A DNA stretch of 64,000 nucleotides from an uncultured Lactobacillus sp. (GTDB lineage Bacteria; Bacillota; Bacilli; Lactobacillales; Lactobacillaceae). The stretch lies in assembly GCF_910589175.1 (NCBI RefSeq), contig NZ_CAJURR010000007.1:1-64000 (forward strand), read 5' to 3'. How positions within the stretch are numbered: the first letter of the stretch is position 1; every line of letters begins with the position of its first letter. Of this stretch, positions 7,989-18,226 are shown in pieces. A model generated the notes under the pieces. The model worked only from the letters and a program-made list of their open reading frames with translations, did not search any database and was not told the origin of the DNA. Both the position numbers and the translations under genes were made by a program.

Positions 7989-10307
7989 TTACTTATTTAT
8001 GTAAGTTTTTTCCTCTAAATTATCAAACAAAGGACTCTTCTCACCTGTATAAATTAAGTCCAATTTATACATTGCACGTGAGGCAATCGTGTAAAGCAAT
8101 TGAGTTTCATCTAATTGATGATAGTTCTCTTTTGAAACGCCCCAAGCAACTACTGCATCAAATTCTAATCCTTTAGCAAGATATGACGGCATTACTAAAG
8201 TACCAGGCACTAAACGCTGGTTCGCAGACCCAACCAAAGTTGCCTTAATATTTCTTTCTTTTAACACCTTAGCAACTTCTTGAGCTTCAGCCAATGTCTT
8301 AGTAATAATTGCTGTTGTTAGCTTTTGTTCATCGTTTTCGGCCAATATATCTTGCAAGTCACTGTATTCTTTTTCAATACTATCACGCTTGTAAAAGGCT
8401 GGCTTTGGACCACGTCTATCAAAAGCTTCAATCTTTTCACCTTGACGCAAGATTTGTTTAGTGAAGTTAGTGATTTCCTTCGTTGAACGGTACGACTTCG
8501 TTAATTGAACAACATCCGTCTTTTCGGGATCAAACAATTTAGAGATTTGACTCAAAAGAGTTTTACTTTCATCTTTAGTAAAAATAGCTTGATTCAAGTC
8601 ACCTAACATCGTGAACTTAGCTCTAGGGAAATTATACTTAAGATATGCCAATTGGAATGGAGTGTAATCCTGAATTTCATCAATAAAGGCATAGCGCATT
8701 TCATAGTCTGTTCTACGTCCAGTTACTAAATCATATAGGTAAAGGTAAGGAGAAATATCGGCCATCTTGATTCTTCCAGCCTTAAACCGCTCTTTAACAT
8801 TTTCAATATGAGCTTCCCACTCCTCTTGAGTAATGTCCCATTTACTTAAGTCAATTATCTTAGGAACGGCACGCAAAAAACGTAAGTATTGTGCACGAAT
8901 ATTTAAAAAGCGATTTTGACGAATCTTGCGACTTACTTGCTTTAATTGATTAATTACAATCTTACGAGCTAAAAAGTGTTCTTCTTTTGCACTAGACTCA
9001 AATTCTTGATCTGGACGATCATACAGCTTATTTAATTGTTCTTGATCCAAAGATTCAATAGTTTTATCAACCCATGCCTTCTTAGTCTCAGGTTCAATTC
9101 TTCGGTTTAAACTATTAATCAAAGATTCTTTTGTAGCTTCAATTCTATTCCTTAAGTGGTAGTTTTCATTAAAGCCGTAGTAAATTTCTTTGATCTTTTC
9201 CTTATCAAAAAATGGCTTTTTCTTACTCTTAAAGTAAATGTTCTTAAAAATCAAACCATTCTTTTCAAGATGTTTAGCATAGCGAGTTACTGCATTAAAG
9301 AATTGCAATGAATTTTTCAAGTTAACGATCTTGTCATTTTGTTCATTATCTTCGAATTGCTCAAATAAGTTTTCAACGTTCATTCCTGGAACACGGCGAG
9401 AAACAAACTGCCAGTAAGTCATTTGAACCATATTCTGTTCTCCCATTTCCGGAAGAACATTTTTAACATAATCATTAAACAATTGATTCGGGCTGAACAT
9501 AATAACATCGCTAGAAGTCAGATTACCACGGTAGCGATATAGCAAGTAGGCCACACGCTGCATAATGGCAGATGTCTTACCTGAACCAGCAGCCCCTTGA
9601 ACAAATAAAAGGTCAGCACTAGTATTTCTAATGATTTTATTTTGCTCACGTTGAATGGTAGTCACAATTGACTTCATCTGTGTAGAAGATTTTTCATTCA
9701 AGACATTTAAGAGCATTTGATCCCCAATAGACTCATTGGTATCAAACATATTAGTAATCTTGCCATCTTTAATTAAAAATTGACGCTTCTTAGTCATATC
9801 AACAGTTTGCACACCATCTGGTGCATTATATGATACTTTTCCTAATTTTCCGTCATAGTAAATAGAAGATATTGGTGCACGCCAATCATAGATTAAAAAA
9901 TGATCTTCTTTATCTGCAAAAGAACCTAATCCAATATAAATAGTTTCTGGTTCTTCATTAGGTTCTTGAAAATCAACTCTTGCAAAATATGGCTTCTTTT
10001 CTAAACGCTGCAAGGTTGATAATTGCTTAGCTGAATGTTGCCAAGCATTTTGTCGCTCAGCTAACATTTGTTGTTGCTGGTGAATAGAAAGTGCAGTATC
10101 CATTGAGGTGGAATAGCCATCATAATCTAATTTCACATCATCAAAAAAGTGTGAGTTGATATTTTGAGCTTCATTTTGTGCATGTTCAATTGAATGATCG
10201 AGCTCTTTTTCTTTCTTTTTAATTAAACCAAGAACATCATCTAAATGTTTTTGTTCTTTTTGTTGTTCAGTTTCTTTTACCAAAATTAAGTCACCTATTT
10301 CTAGCAT
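7989..10307 (-). CDS. helD: HelD-like superfamily 1 helicase, RNA polymerase recycling factor
   Basis: The 772-residue protein matches Gram-positive HelD in length and order. A charged N-terminal coiled coil (about residues 10-55) comes first, followed by a DWRAPISSIYYDG region. The Walker A motif VQGAAGSGKTSA is near residue 237. Later helicase motifs include FIDEIQDYT, MLGDLNQAIF and VQLTKSYRST, and the C-terminus has LAKGLEFDAVV and YTIASRAM. In Bacillus, HelD pries nucleic acid from stalled RNA polymerase using ATP. UvrD and PcrA are ruled out by the N-terminal arm and the shorter 1A/2A insertions. It is monocistronic. Confidence 0.9.
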   Translation of the reverse strand: MLEIGDLILVKETEQQKEQKHLDDVLGLIKKKEKELDHSIEHAQNEAQNINSHFFDDVKLDYDGYSTSMDTALSIHQQQQMLAERQNAWQHSAKQLSTLQRLEKKPYFARVDFQEPNEEPETIYIGLGSFADKEDHFLIYDWRAPISSIYYDGKLGKVSYNAPDGVQTVDMTKKRQFLIKDGKITNMFDTNESIGDQMLLNVLNEKSSTQMKSIVTTIQREQNKIIRNTSADLLFVQGAAGSGKTSAIMQRVAYLLYRYRGNLTSSDVIMFSPNQLFNDYVKNVLPEMGEQNMVQMTYWQFVSRRVPGMNVENLFEQFEDNEQNDKIVNLKNSLQFFNAVTRYAKHLEKNGLIFKNIYFKSKKKPFFDKEKIKEIYYGFNENYHLRNRIEATKESLINSLNRRIEPETKKAWVDKTIESLDQEQLNKLYDRPDQEFESSAKEEHFLARKIVINQLKQVSRKIRQNRFLNIRAQYLRFLRAVPKIIDLSKWDITQEEWEAHIENVKERFKAGRIKMADISPYLYLYDLVTGRRTDYEMRYAFIDEIQDYTPFQLAYLKYNFPRAKFTMLGDLNQAIFTKDESKTLLSQISKLFDPEKTDVVQLTKSYRSTKEITNFTKQILRQGEKIEAFDRRGPKPAFYKRDSIEKEYSDLQDILAENDEQKLTTAIITKTLAEAQEVAKVLKERNIKATLVGSANQRLVPGTLVMPSYLAKGLEFDAVVAWGVSKENYHQLDETQLLYTIASRAMYKLDLIYTGEKSPLFDNLEEKTYINK

Positions 10308-10451
10308 TAGTAAAAACTTTGCATACTATTTTATCATATGTATACGCTTTCTAAAAGAATTTACAACTTTCAGAAAGTCTCAACTGATATTTAGTCTTTT
10401 CTTAAATAATTAGTTTTATAATTAAATAAAATTACATTGCGAGATGAGAAA

Positions 10452-11096
10452 GTGAAACGATTTTTTAAAACAATTCTAGTTCTAGCCCTCCTTTTTGTGG
10501 GCTTTGAGTTTGCCTATCAAAAAGCGGCTCCAGAAATTGAAAAAACATTTGGAACTAGAAATCCCCTCCCATATCTAACTGCAAAAGTACAGCAATTTAT
10601 TTCACCTGAAAAAATCCAAAACGACGATAAAAATGCAGATAATTCTAAAGGACATACTTTTGAATCTAATACAGCCACTGTCTACATAGATCTTTCTGAT
10701 CCAACGCTAAAACAAGCTGCGCTTGATGGAATTAATGTTTGGAATAATACAGGTGCCTTTAATTTTAAAATCACAAACGATAGAAATAATGCCAAAATTA
10801 TTATTAAGTCAATGAATGACGGTGAAACAAATGCGGCTGGATTAACTGATACTCAATACAATTCTTTAACTGGGCATTTACTTAAAGCAACAGTTCGCTT
10901 AAATTCATATTATCTTTTAAACCCAAGCTACGGCTACAATAACGGACGGATTGTGAATACAGTTGAACATGAATTAGGTCATGCAATAGGATTAGGTCAT
11001 AAAGACGGGATTTCAGTTATGTACCCACAAGGATCTTTTTATACAATTCAACCAAGCGATGTCCAAGATGTTAAAAAACTGTATCAAAACCAATAA
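10452..11096 (+). CDS. Matrixin-like zinc metalloprotease, secreted or membrane-anchored
   Basis: The zinc site HELGHAIGLGH spans residues 173-183 (counting from the GTG at 10452), followed by a Met-turn (SVMYPQ), which is diagnostic of metzincins of the M10/matrixin type. One hydrophobic segment near the N-terminus (KTILVLALLFVGFEFAY) is a signal anchor. I prefer GTG 10452 because GAGATGAG lies just before it. TTG at 10437 would add five residues. The 214-residue length fits small bacterial matrixins. The substrate is unknown. An Asn-rich middle (TNDRNNAKIIIKSMNDG) precedes the catalytic helix. Confidence 0.87.
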   Translation: MKRFFKTILVLALLFVGFEFAYQKAAPEIEKTFGTRNPLPYLTAKVQQFISPEKIQNDDKNADNSKGHTFESNTATVYIDLSDPTLKQAALDGINVWNNTGAFNFKITNDRNNAKIIIKSMNDGETNAAGLTDTQYNSLTGHLLKATVRLNSYYLLNPSYGYNNGRIVNTVEHELGHAIGLGHKDGISVMYPQGSFYTIQPSDVQDVKKLYQNQ

Positions 11097-11137
11097 TAGC
11101 GGCTCTGCTGAGAGTCGCTATTATTGGTTTTTCTTTT
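11092..11137 (+). terminator. Bidirectional terminator overlapping two stop codons
   Basis: A 15-bp stem with one G-U pair (AATAATAGCGGCTCT / AGAGTCGCTATTATT), loop GCTG, followed by a T-rich run. It overlaps the protease stop and lies at the stop of the convergent small gene. Confidence 0.85.
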
Positions 11138-11300
11138 TTAATTGACTTTGCTTTTTAAAATATGGAACCCAGAATGTTATCACATAACCAACTGCAATTC
11201 CAACAAAAGTCCAAACCATAATATTTTTGACAAATAAGCCAATAAATAAACCAATTAAGCCAAAAATTCCAATAATAAACGATTGATCAAGTTGCTTCAT
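11121..11300 (-). CDS. Small membrane protein, 59 residues
   Basis: An intact frame from ATG 11300 to TAA 11121. An excellent ribosome binding site (GGGAGGGA) stands five bases before the start. The protein begins MKQLDQSFIIGIFGLIGLF and has two hydrophobic segments (about residues 8-23 and 28-44) with a lysine-rich C-terminus (KKQSQLKKKNQ). It looks like the short two-helix membrane proteins scattered in lactobacilli, and I recognise no family. It ends in the shared terminator with the convergent protease. Confidence 0.8.
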   Translation of the reverse strand: MKQLDQSFIIGIFGLIGLFIGLFVKNIMVWTFVGIAVGYVITFWVPYFKKQSQLKKKNQ

Positions 11301-11348
11301 ATTCCCTCCCTCATTTCTCTCTTAACTATAGCAAAATTATATTAGTAT

Positions 11349-11368
11349 AAGCATATTTTTAGACTTAA
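11349..11368 (+). repeat. 20-bp direct repeat, copy 1 (upstream of the P-ATPase)
   Basis: AAGCATATTTTTAGACTTAA here is identical to 14208-14227 on the other side of the ATPase gene. An inverted TTAAGTCT lies at about 11411. It may be a regulatory site or a duplicated promoter fragment. Confidence 0.5.
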
Positions 11369-11497
11369 ATCGCCAATTATTTTATACTATATTTTATGAA
11401 CGTAATTAGCTTTAAGTCTATACATATAAGTATTTATCAAAGCTATACAAATTGAAATTATATATTTTTAGCATAAGAAAGGAATGGTATATCCTTT

Positions 11498-14182
11498 ATG
11501 GATAGTCAGAAACAACCTCCCGCGTATTCTCAAACAAAAGACGAGTTATTTTCAAATCTAGAAACAAGCTCAGCTGGTTTAAGCGAGCCAGAAGTTGACA
11601 GACGGTTAAAAAAATATGGGCATAATATTCTAAATGAAAAGCCTCCCAAGTCAATTTTAAACATGCTCAAAGAGCAAATCTTTGATCCAATGATTTTAAT
11701 TTTATTAGGGGCAGCCATTTTTTCTGCTCTCTTAAATGAATGGGTAGAAGCTGGGGTGATTTTCTTTATTGTGATAATCAACTCCATTATTGGTATTATC
11801 CAAGAAAAGAAAGCTCAAGCTTCTCTTGCCGCTCTAAAAACAATGAGTACCCCAACTGCAACAGTAATTAGAAATGGATCTGAAAAAATTGTTTCAGCTA
11901 GTGAATTAGTTGTCGGCGACCTAGTTGTCTTGACCAACGGTGATATGGTGCCTGCTGATCTACGTTTAACTCAATCCAATAACTTAAAAATTGCTGAAGC
12001 TTCTTTAACCGGGGAGTCAATTGCCAGTGAAAAGAATGCAGCTGCTGTTCTTTCCCCTGATTGTCCCTTAGGCGATAGAAAAAATATGGCCTACACTTCT
12101 TCAATTGTTACGTATGGCCGAGGAAGTGGAATTGTAACTAAAACTGGAATGAATACAGAAATTGGTCAAATTGCTGGGATGCTAGAACACGATGATACCA
12201 GTGATACTCCACTGAAACGTAAACTCAATGCTGTTGGTAAAATTCTAACAATTATTGGCTTAATCATTTGCGTTTTAATTTTTGCAATCGGCGCTTTTTA
12301 TGGACGTCCTCTTTTACCACAATTTTTAGTAGCAATTTCTTTAGCTATTTCAATTATTCCAGAAGGACTTCCAGCAACTGCAACCATCATTATGGCACTT
12401 GGAGTGCAGCGAATGGCTAAGAAACATGCCTTAATCAAAAATCTACCAGCAGTTGAAACTCTTGGAAACGCAACAGTTATTTGTTCTGACAAAACAGGAA
12501 CTCTAACGTTAAACAAAATGACGGTAACTCATTTGGCTAACGGAGATGATTTCCTTAACAAAAAGATCTTAAAAGCTCAAAAAGCAGCTAAAAACAATAA
12601 TGCTTATAAAGACTTAATGTATGCTGCTAGTCTTTGTAATGATGCTTCTCTTAGTCCTGCTAGTCCAGAAGAAATTATTGGTGACCCTACAGAAGGGGCC
12701 TTAATTCCACTAGCACAAGATTTTGGATATTCTGTCTCCAGCTTAAGAAAAGAATATCCAAGACTTGGCGAGTATCCTTTTGATTCAATTAGAAAACGTA
12801 TGTCTACAATTCATGAAATAAACAATGAATATGTTGCCTACACTAAAGGAGCACTGGACGAATTACTACCACTCTGTGACTACATTGCTACAAGTAGTGG
12901 AATGCAAAAATTAACTAAGACCGATAAAGAAAACATTTTAGCCTTATCACATAAGATGTCTGACCAAGCCTTGAGAGTTTTAGGTTTTGCCAACAGAACC
13001 ATTTTGAATTTACCGCAAGAAAATGAAGATATTGAACAACATTTAGTTTTCTTAGGAGCTGTTGGGATGATTGACCCAGCTAGGGATGAAGTTAAATCAT
13101 CAATCAAAATGGCTCGCGAAGCAGGCATTAAAACTATTATGATTACTGGTGACCATAAAAATACTGCGGTTGCTATTGCTAAAAACTTAGGCATTTATGC
13201 TAATGGAAATACTGTTATTTCTGGTACTGAACTAAACGAGATGTCAGATAGCGAATTAGATCAAGCAGTTAAGTCAACCACAGTTTTTGCTCGTGTTTCA
13301 CCTAATGATAAGTTAAGAATTATTCAAAGCCTAAAGCGAAATGAAGAAGTAGTAGCTATGACAGGTGACGGAGTTAATGATTCTCCCGCTTTAAAAGCAG
13401 CTGATATCGGAGTCGCGATGGGAATTAGTGGTACTGACGTTGCTAAAGATGTCTCAGACATGATTTTACTTAACGATAGTTTTACAACTATTACTGCCGC
13501 CATTAAAGAGGGACGAAAGGTTTACCGCAATATTCAGAAAGTAATTCAATTTTTACTAGTCGGTAATATTGCAGAAATTACTACTTTATTTATTGCTACC
13601 CTCTTTAATTGGGATGCACCACTACTTGCTGTTCATATTCTTTGGGTCAATTTAGCTACCGCCAGCTTACCGGCTCTAGCTTTAGGAGTAGATCCTGCAA
13701 GTAAAAATATTATGAAACATAAACCAGTGAAGACTGGAACCTTATTTGAAAGAGATCTAGTCTGGCGCGTTATCAGCCAAGGAATCTTTGTTGCCTTAAT
13801 GACACTATTAGCTTACTGGATTGGAGACACTTTTGATAATCCGATTGCTGGTCAAACAATGGCCTTTTGTGTTCTAGCTTTATCTCAAATGCTCCGCGCC
13901 TTTAATCAACATTCTAATACTGATCCAATTTGGATTAGAGGAAACAAAATTAATATTTGGTTAATTGTATCCTTTATCGTTTCAGCAGTTTTAATGGGAG
14001 TTATTCTATTTACTCCTAACTTACAATCTCTCTTTCATTTGACTAACCTGACATCAAGACAATGGCTAGTAGTCATCATTCTTTCTCTATTCTCAATCTT
14101 ACAAGTTGAATTAATGAAGCTAATCAAGCGATCTGTTAAAGCTCGTCAACAAAGCCAAGCATTAGACTCAGTCACAGATTAG
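11498..14182 (+). CDS. Calcium-type P2A cation-transporting ATPase
   Basis: The 894-residue protein has all the P-type landmarks. These are an N-terminal cation_ATPase_N domain, the TGES actuator loop, the PEGLP motif in helix M4, the phosphorylated Asp331 in DKTGTLT, the KGALDELL nucleotide domain, and [10 protein letters not shown] and [13 protein letters not shown] hinge motifs. It has ten predicted membrane helices. Length and PEGLP place it among SERCA/PMR1-like exporters of Ca2+ (or Mn2+). It is transcribed alone. A purine-rich GAAAGGAA lies 14 bases before the ATG and could pair with TCCTT right before the start, a weak hairpin that may limit initiation. Confidence 0.93.
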   Translation: MDSQKQPPAYSQTKDELFSNLETSSAGLSEPEVDRRLKKYGHNILNEKPPKSILNMLKEQIFDPMILILLGAAIFSALLNEWVEAGVIFFIVIINSIIGIIQEKKAQASLAALKTMSTPTATVIRNGSEKIVSASELVVGDLVVLTNGDMVPADLRLTQSNNLKIAEASLTGESIASEKNAAAVLSPDCPLGDRKNMAYTSSIVTYGRGSGIVTKTGMNTEIGQIAGMLEHDDTSDTPLKRKLNAVGKILTIIGLIICVLIFAIGAFYGRPLLPQFLVAISLAISIIPEGLPATATIIMALGVQRMAKKHALIKNLPAVETLGNATVICSDKTGTLTLNKMTVTHLANGDDFLNKKILKAQKAAKNNNAYKDLMYAASLCNDASLSPASPEEIIGDPTEGALIPLAQDFGYSVSSLRKEYPRLGEYPFDSIRKRMSTIHEINNEYVAYTKGALDELLPLCDYIATSSGMQKLTKTDKENILALSHKMSDQALRVLGFANRTILNLPQENEDIEQHLVFLGAVGMIDPARDEVKSSIKMAREAGIKTIMITGDHKNTAVAIAKNLGIYANGNTVISGTELNEMSDSELDQAVKSTTVFARVSPNDKLRIIQSLKRNEEVVAMTGDGVNDSPALKAADIGVAMGISGTDVAKDVSDMILLNDSFTTITAAIKEGRKVYRNIQKVIQFLLVGNIAEITTLFIATLFNWDAPLLAVHILWVNLATASLPALALGVDPASKNIMKHKPVKTGTLFERDLVWRVISQGIFVALMTLLAYWIGDTFDNPIAGQTMAFCVLALSQMLRAFNQHSNTDPIWIRGNKINIWLIVSFIVSAVLMGVILFTPNLQSLFHLTNLTSRQWLVVIILSLFSILQVELMKLIKRSVKARQQSQALDSVTD

Positions 14183-14207
14183 CACATTATATTAATAGAA
14201 CTTTAGC

Positions 14208-14227
14208 AAGCATATTTTTAGACTTAA
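14208..14227 (+). repeat. 20-bp direct repeat, copy 2 (downstream of the P-ATPase)
   Basis: Identical to 11349-11368. It lies 25 bases past the ATPase stop codon. Confidence 0.5.
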
Positions 14228-14272
14228 TATTAAATACCCTGTATAATAAAAATATAAATTTAACACTTACAT

Positions 14273-14308
14273 AAGCATAAAGCATAAGTAACTTTATGCT
14301 TTATGCTT
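14273..14308 (+). terminator. Long perfect hairpin behind the P-ATPase
   Basis: A 15-bp perfect stem (AAGCATAAAGCATAA / TTATGCTTTATGCTT) with a six-base loop, followed by TCTACTTTT. It is the likely terminator of the ATPase gene, though the T-run is imperfect. Confidence 0.65.
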
Positions 14309-14350
14309 TCTACTTTTCTGTAATCAAATAACTAACACATTCTAAATTAG

Positions 14351-14394
14351 AAAATAGCCAAATTACTCTATCTGGAGTAGTTTGGCTATTTTTA
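14351..14394 (-). terminator. Bidirectional terminator of the rpiR gene
   Basis: AAATAGCCAAATTACTC pairs with GAGTAGTTTGGCTATTT. It lies behind the rpiR stop on the minus strand and also faces the P-ATPase side. Confidence 0.8.
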
Positions 14395-14417
14395 TTGTCA
14401 GGATTTAACTTTTTATG

Positions 14418-15236
14418 CTAAATAGATTTTTTCATAACTGCTGCAAGTGCCTGCTCTTTAATTTTATCTACATCAACTTTATTAAGCTTTTCATATTCTC
14501 GCGCTAAAACATCGCATAAATATAATTGTGATACCTGACCAGCTACGGTACCAATATTCATAAATTCACTAACGGACGTCTGCAAACTTACATCCCCTAA
14601 TTGAGCAATCGGTGACGTAAGATCGTTAGTAATAGCAATAATTTTAGCGCCATATTCTTTAGCAACTTTGAGTGAATCATAGGTATCTTTAGTATGACCA
14701 GAAAGTGATAAACCAACTACTAGGTCATCTTTACTTAATAAGGTCGCAACTTGAACTTGAATATGCGGATCAGACTCCGCATTGGCAATCAAGCCGATTC
14801 TAAGCCATGTTCTTTCATAGTCTCTAGCTGATTCACCTGAGTGGCCTAAACCAAAAATATGAATTCGGCGTGCTTTAGCTAATAAACTAACTGCTTGTTT
14901 TAAAACAGAAGGATTAATCAATTCTTCTGTTTTTTCAATTGAAGAAATTAAAACTTTACTACTTAACTCTGAAGATGTTTGAGCTTCCTCATGACTTTTT
15001 GAGGTAGTCATCATTGAATCTTGTGCTAAAGCTATTTTTAGATCCGAGAAACCTGAATAGCCTAATTTTTTACAAAGTCTAACAATTGTGGCATCTCCAG
15101 TATTAGTTGCAGTCCCTAGCGACTTAATCGTGTCATAAATCACATGTTCAGTATGACTCGCAATATAGTTAGCCAATTTATTTTCTGACTTAGTTAGCTT
15201 GTCTTTATTTTGATTGTATCGCTGTATAAATTCCAT
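14418..15236 (-). CDS. RpiR-family transcriptional regulator with SIS domain
   Basis: A 272-residue protein with an N-terminal HTH_6 domain (residues 1-77, including GDATIVRLCKKLGYSGFSDLK) and a C-terminal SIS sugar-phosphate domain (about 110-250, IHIFGLGHSGESARDY and LVVGLSLSGHTKDT). RpiR regulators sense phosphosugars. It is divergent from nanE and the PTS gene with a 128-bp shared promoter region, so I infer that it controls them, probably in response to ManNAc-6-P or GlcNAc-6-P. Confidence 0.93.
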   Translation of the reverse strand: MEFIQRYNQNKDKLTKSENKLANYIASHTEHVIYDTIKSLGTATNTGDATIVRLCKKLGYSGFSDLKIALAQDSMMTTSKSHEEAQTSSELSSKVLISSIEKTEELINPSVLKQAVSLLAKARRIHIFGLGHSGESARDYERTWLRIGLIANAESDPHIQVQVATLLSKDDLVVGLSLSGHTKDTYDSLKVAKEYGAKIIAITNDLTSPIAQLGDVSLQTSVSEFMNIGTVAGQVSQLYLCDVLAREYEKLNKVDVDKIKEQALAAVMKKSI

Positions 15237-15274
15237 TGTCTCACATCCTGATTATAACTATATCATGCTTTTAT

Positions 15275-15289
15275 AAGAAAACGCTTGCA
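15275..15289 (+). promoter_or_regulatory. Candidate cre (CcpA) site
   Basis: AAGAAAACGCTTGCA fits the catabolite-responsive consensus WTGNAANCGNWNNCW with one mismatch. Its place between rpiR and nanE suits glucose repression of amino-sugar use. Confidence 0.6.
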
Positions 15290-15320
15290 TAAAAATAAAA
15301 TTCATTATATTATTTCTTTG

Positions 15321-15353
15321 GGAGGAAAACTCCAAAACAATATTTATTTGGAG
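15321..15353 (+). promoter_or_regulatory. Leader with mutually exclusive hairpins at the nanE ribosome binding site
   Basis: CTCCAAA at 15330-15336 can pair with TTTGGAG at 15347-15353, which contains the probable nanE binding site GGAG. The same CTCC can instead pair with the upstream GGAG at 15321-15324. The two pairings exclude each other. Confidence 0.45.
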
Positions 15354-15364
15354 TATATTTACAA

Positions 15365-16057
15365 ATGAATAAAGAAGAATTTATTAACAAAATCCATGGT
15401 GGCTTAATTATTTCATGTCAAGCTTTGCCAGGCGAACCATTGTATACAGAAGAAGGCGGAATTATGCCCCTAATGGCTAAAGCGGCTCAAGAAGCAGGCG
15501 CAACAGGCTTAAGAGCAAATTCCGTTAGAGACATTAAACAAATTAAAAAAATTGTTGATCTTCCAATGATTGGAATTATCAAACGGGACTATCCACCAGA
15601 AAAGCCCTACATTACTCCAACCATGAAAGAAGTAGATGAATTAGTTGAAACTGGCGTTGAAGTAATTGCAATTGATGCAACTTTGCGTCCAAGACATGAC
15701 GGTAAGATAGTAAATGAATTTATTAAAGAAATAAAAACTAAGTATCCAAATCAACTTTTAATGGCTGACACTTCAAATTTTGAAGAAGCAAAAAACGCTT
15801 ATGAAGCAGGGGTTGATTTTGTTGGTACTACTCTTTCCGGCTACACTGAAGAAAGTCCTAAAACTGATCATCCAGACTTTGATTTAATTAAGGCTTTAGT
15901 TGATGCAGGTCTTCCAGTAATTGCTGAAGGAAAAATTCATACTCCAGAACAATTAAAGCAAGTTATTGATATTAACCCAGCAGGTATTGTAGTAGGAGGA
16001 GCAATCACTCGCCCATTACAAATTGCTAAAACTTTTACTTCAGTTTTCGAAAATTAA
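15365..16057 (+). CDS. nanE: N-acetylmannosamine-6-phosphate 2-epimerase
   Basis: NanE converts ManNAc-6-P to GlcNAc-6-P in sialic acid and ManNAc breakdown. The 230-residue TIM-barrel protein shows the family signatures [41 protein letters not shown] and [10 protein letters not shown]. The length is standard. It is followed after 27 bp by a PTS transporter and preceded by a cre-like site and an RpiR regulator. No nanA or nanK is in the window, so the PTS itself may supply ManNAc-6-P directly. Confidence 0.94.
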   Translation: MNKEEFINKIHGGLIISCQALPGEPLYTEEGGIMPLMAKAAQEAGATGLRANSVRDIKQIKKIVDLPMIGIIKRDYPPEKPYITPTMKEVDELVETGVEVIAIDATLRPRHDGKIVNEFIKEIKTKYPNQLLMADTSNFEEAKNAYEAGVDFVGTTLSGYTEESPKTDHPDFDLIKALVDAGLPVIAEGKIHTPEQLKQVIDINPAGIVVGGAITRPLQIAKTFTSVFEN

Positions 16058-16084
16058 CCGAGCGTAACGAAATGAGGCGTAATC

Positions 16085-18151
16085 ATGTCTAAGAAATTTT
16101 CTCATATTGGCCAAGCCTTCTCACAATTAGGGCAATCCTTTATGCTTCCGATAGCTATTTTACCTGTAGCCGGCCTACTCCTAGGACTAGGCGGAGCCTT
16201 AACCAATAAAGCTGCCGTTACCTCTTATCCTTGGCTTAATCAAGAATGGCTTCAAACAATTCTAAAGATAATGAATTTTGCAGGAAGTGCTGTTTTTAAT
16301 AACTTAGCTCTTATTTTCTCAATTGGTTTAGCAGTTGGTTTAGCAAAAGGCGATAAGGGAACTGCTGGCTTAGCAGGTGGCGTTGCCTATCTAGTATATA
16401 CAGCCACAATCTCCGGACTTCTCCAATTATTTTCACCTAAAAACACTATTGATACAGGAGTATTAGGTGCAATTGTTATTGGATCAGTTGTTGCCTACCT
16501 TCATAATCACTATCGCAAGGTAGAATTACCACAATTTTTAGGCTTTTTTGGTGGTTCAAGATTTATTCCTATTATTTCATCTTTAGCTGCGATTGTTATT
16601 GGTGCTATCTTCTTCATTATTTGGCCACCAATTCAAAGCGGTTTAACCAGTGCAGGTTATGCAATAGCTAAAATGGGAAGTTTGGGAAGTTTTCTATATG
16701 GCTTCTTGCTTCGTTTAACTGGAGCAGTTGGCCTACATCACACAATTTATCCAATGTTTTGGTATACAGCTTTAGGTGGCACCGCAGATGTAGCTGGTAA
16801 AACTGTTGTTGGAGCTCAAAATATTTTCTTTGCTCAATTAGCTGATCCTAATCACCATGGTTTGTTTACTTACGGTACTAGATTTTTTGCTGGTCGCTTT
16901 GCAACTATGATGTTCGGTCTTCCAGGGGCCGCTTTAGCAATGTACCTTTGCTTACCTAAGAGAAATCGTAAGACTAACGGTGGTCTATATCTTTCAGGTG
17001 GTTTAACCTCATTCTTAACTGGTATTACTGAACCAATTGAATATACTTTCTTATTCGTAGCACCTTGGTTATACGTTATCCATGCTTTTCTTGATGGATG
17101 TTCATTTTATGTTGCTGACATCATGAATATTAGAATTGGGAATTCATTCTCTGGCGGTTTAATTGATTACCTACTCTTTGGTGTCTTGCAAGGAAAAGAT
17201 AAAACTAATTGGCCGAATGTCTTAATTATGGGAGTTATCTGGTTCTTCCTTTACTTCTTTATTTTTACTTTTTGTATTAAAAAATTCCACGTTGGTATTC
17301 CAGGAATGGTTGTAGAAGAAAATCAAGATGCTGAAAAAATCATGGAAAACAGCCCTAAGACTGACGACAAACTATACAATGAATCTTGTGAAATTATCAC
17401 TGCCCTTGGTGGTTTAGAAAATATTGAAACTGTCTCAGCCTGTGCAACCAGATTGAGAGTTTCTTTAAAGGATAATAGTTTAGTTAATGATGACGTATTT
17501 AAAATGTTGGGTGCTCCTGGAGTATTAAAAGTTGCTGGCGGAGTTCAAGCTATTTTTGGTGGAAAAGCCGATCTATATAGTCAAGAAATTAATGACATTA
17601 TCGCCCACCCTGATCTGCAGCCCGTAAATAATCCACAGGTGGATAAAACTTCTAATTCTCAGTCAAATTCTGTGCATAAGTCAGAAGAAGTTATTTTCAA
17701 GGCACCTGTCAAAGGGACTTTTGAAGATATATCTCAAGTTAATGACGAAGTATTTTCACAAAAGATGATGGGTGAAGGATTTGCAATTAAACCAGAAAAT
17801 GGAAAAATTTATAGTCCGGTTAACGCTACAGTCGTATCAATATTTAAAACAAAACATGCTGTGGGTCTTAAAACCAAATCTGGTTTAGAAGTTATGCTTC
17901 ATCTTGGAATAGATACTGTTGAACTAGAAGGTAAGCCATTTACCTTAAAGGTAAAAGAAGGCGATCAAGTAACTCTAGAGACACAGTTAATTGAAATGGA
18001 TCTAAAACAAATTGAAGCTGCTAAAAAGGATCCAACCGTTATGACTCTTATTACTAATAGTAGTGATAGAGTTGAACAAGTCGAAGATATCGTTACAAGT
18101 GGACAATTAGTTGAGACACATAATGATGTCTACTCCGTAACTACTAAATAA
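16085..18151 (+). CDS. PTS transporter EIICBA, glucose/GlcNAc superfamily
   Basis: A 688-residue fusion. EIIC covers about residues 1-405 with its membrane helices and the GITEPIEYTFLF signature. EIIB follows with Cys453 in VSACATRLRVSL. EIIA ends the protein with His606 in VMLHLGIDTVEL. All phosphotransfer residues are present. It lies 27 bp behind nanE, with a ribosome binding site ATGAGG. This linkage makes ManNAc (or GlcNAc) a better guess than glucose. Subfamily alone cannot settle the substrate. Confidence 0.92.
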   Translation: MSKKFSHIGQAFSQLGQSFMLPIAILPVAGLLLGLGGALTNKAAVTSYPWLNQEWLQTILKIMNFAGSAVFNNLALIFSIGLAVGLAKGDKGTAGLAGGVAYLVYTATISGLLQLFSPKNTIDTGVLGAIVIGSVVAYLHNHYRKVELPQFLGFFGGSRFIPIISSLAAIVIGAIFFIIWPPIQSGLTSAGYAIAKMGSLGSFLYGFLLRLTGAVGLHHTIYPMFWYTALGGTADVAGKTVVGAQNIFFAQLADPNHHGLFTYGTRFFAGRFATMMFGLPGAALAMYLCLPKRNRKTNGGLYLSGGLTSFLTGITEPIEYTFLFVAPWLYVIHAFLDGCSFYVADIMNIRIGNSFSGGLIDYLLFGVLQGKDKTNWPNVLIMGVIWFFLYFFIFTFCIKKFHVGIPGMVVEENQDAEKIMENSPKTDDKLYNESCEIITALGGLENIETVSACATRLRVSLKDNSLVNDDVFKMLGAPGVLKVAGGVQAIFGGKADLYSQEINDIIAHPDLQPVNNPQVDKTSNSQSNSVHKSEEVIFKAPVKGTFEDISQVNDEVFSQKMMGEGFAIKPENGKIYSPVNATVVSIFKTKHAVGLKTKSGLEVMLHLGIDTVELEGKPFTLKVKEGDQVTLETQLIEMDLKQIEAAKKDPTVMTLITNSSDRVEQVEDIVTSGQLVETHNDVYSVTTK

Positions 18152-18170
18152 CTTTAATCCCTCTATAAAC

Positions 18171-18212
18171 AAAAAATGTACTCAAGTTTCCATTTTCTTG
18201 AGTACATTTTTT
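18171..18212 (+). terminator. Bidirectional terminator
   Basis: AAAAAATGTACTCAAG and CTTGAGTACATTTTTT form a perfect stem between the convergent PTS and exonuclease genes. Confidence 0.9.
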
Positions 18213-18226
18213 ATGCTTTTCTATGT

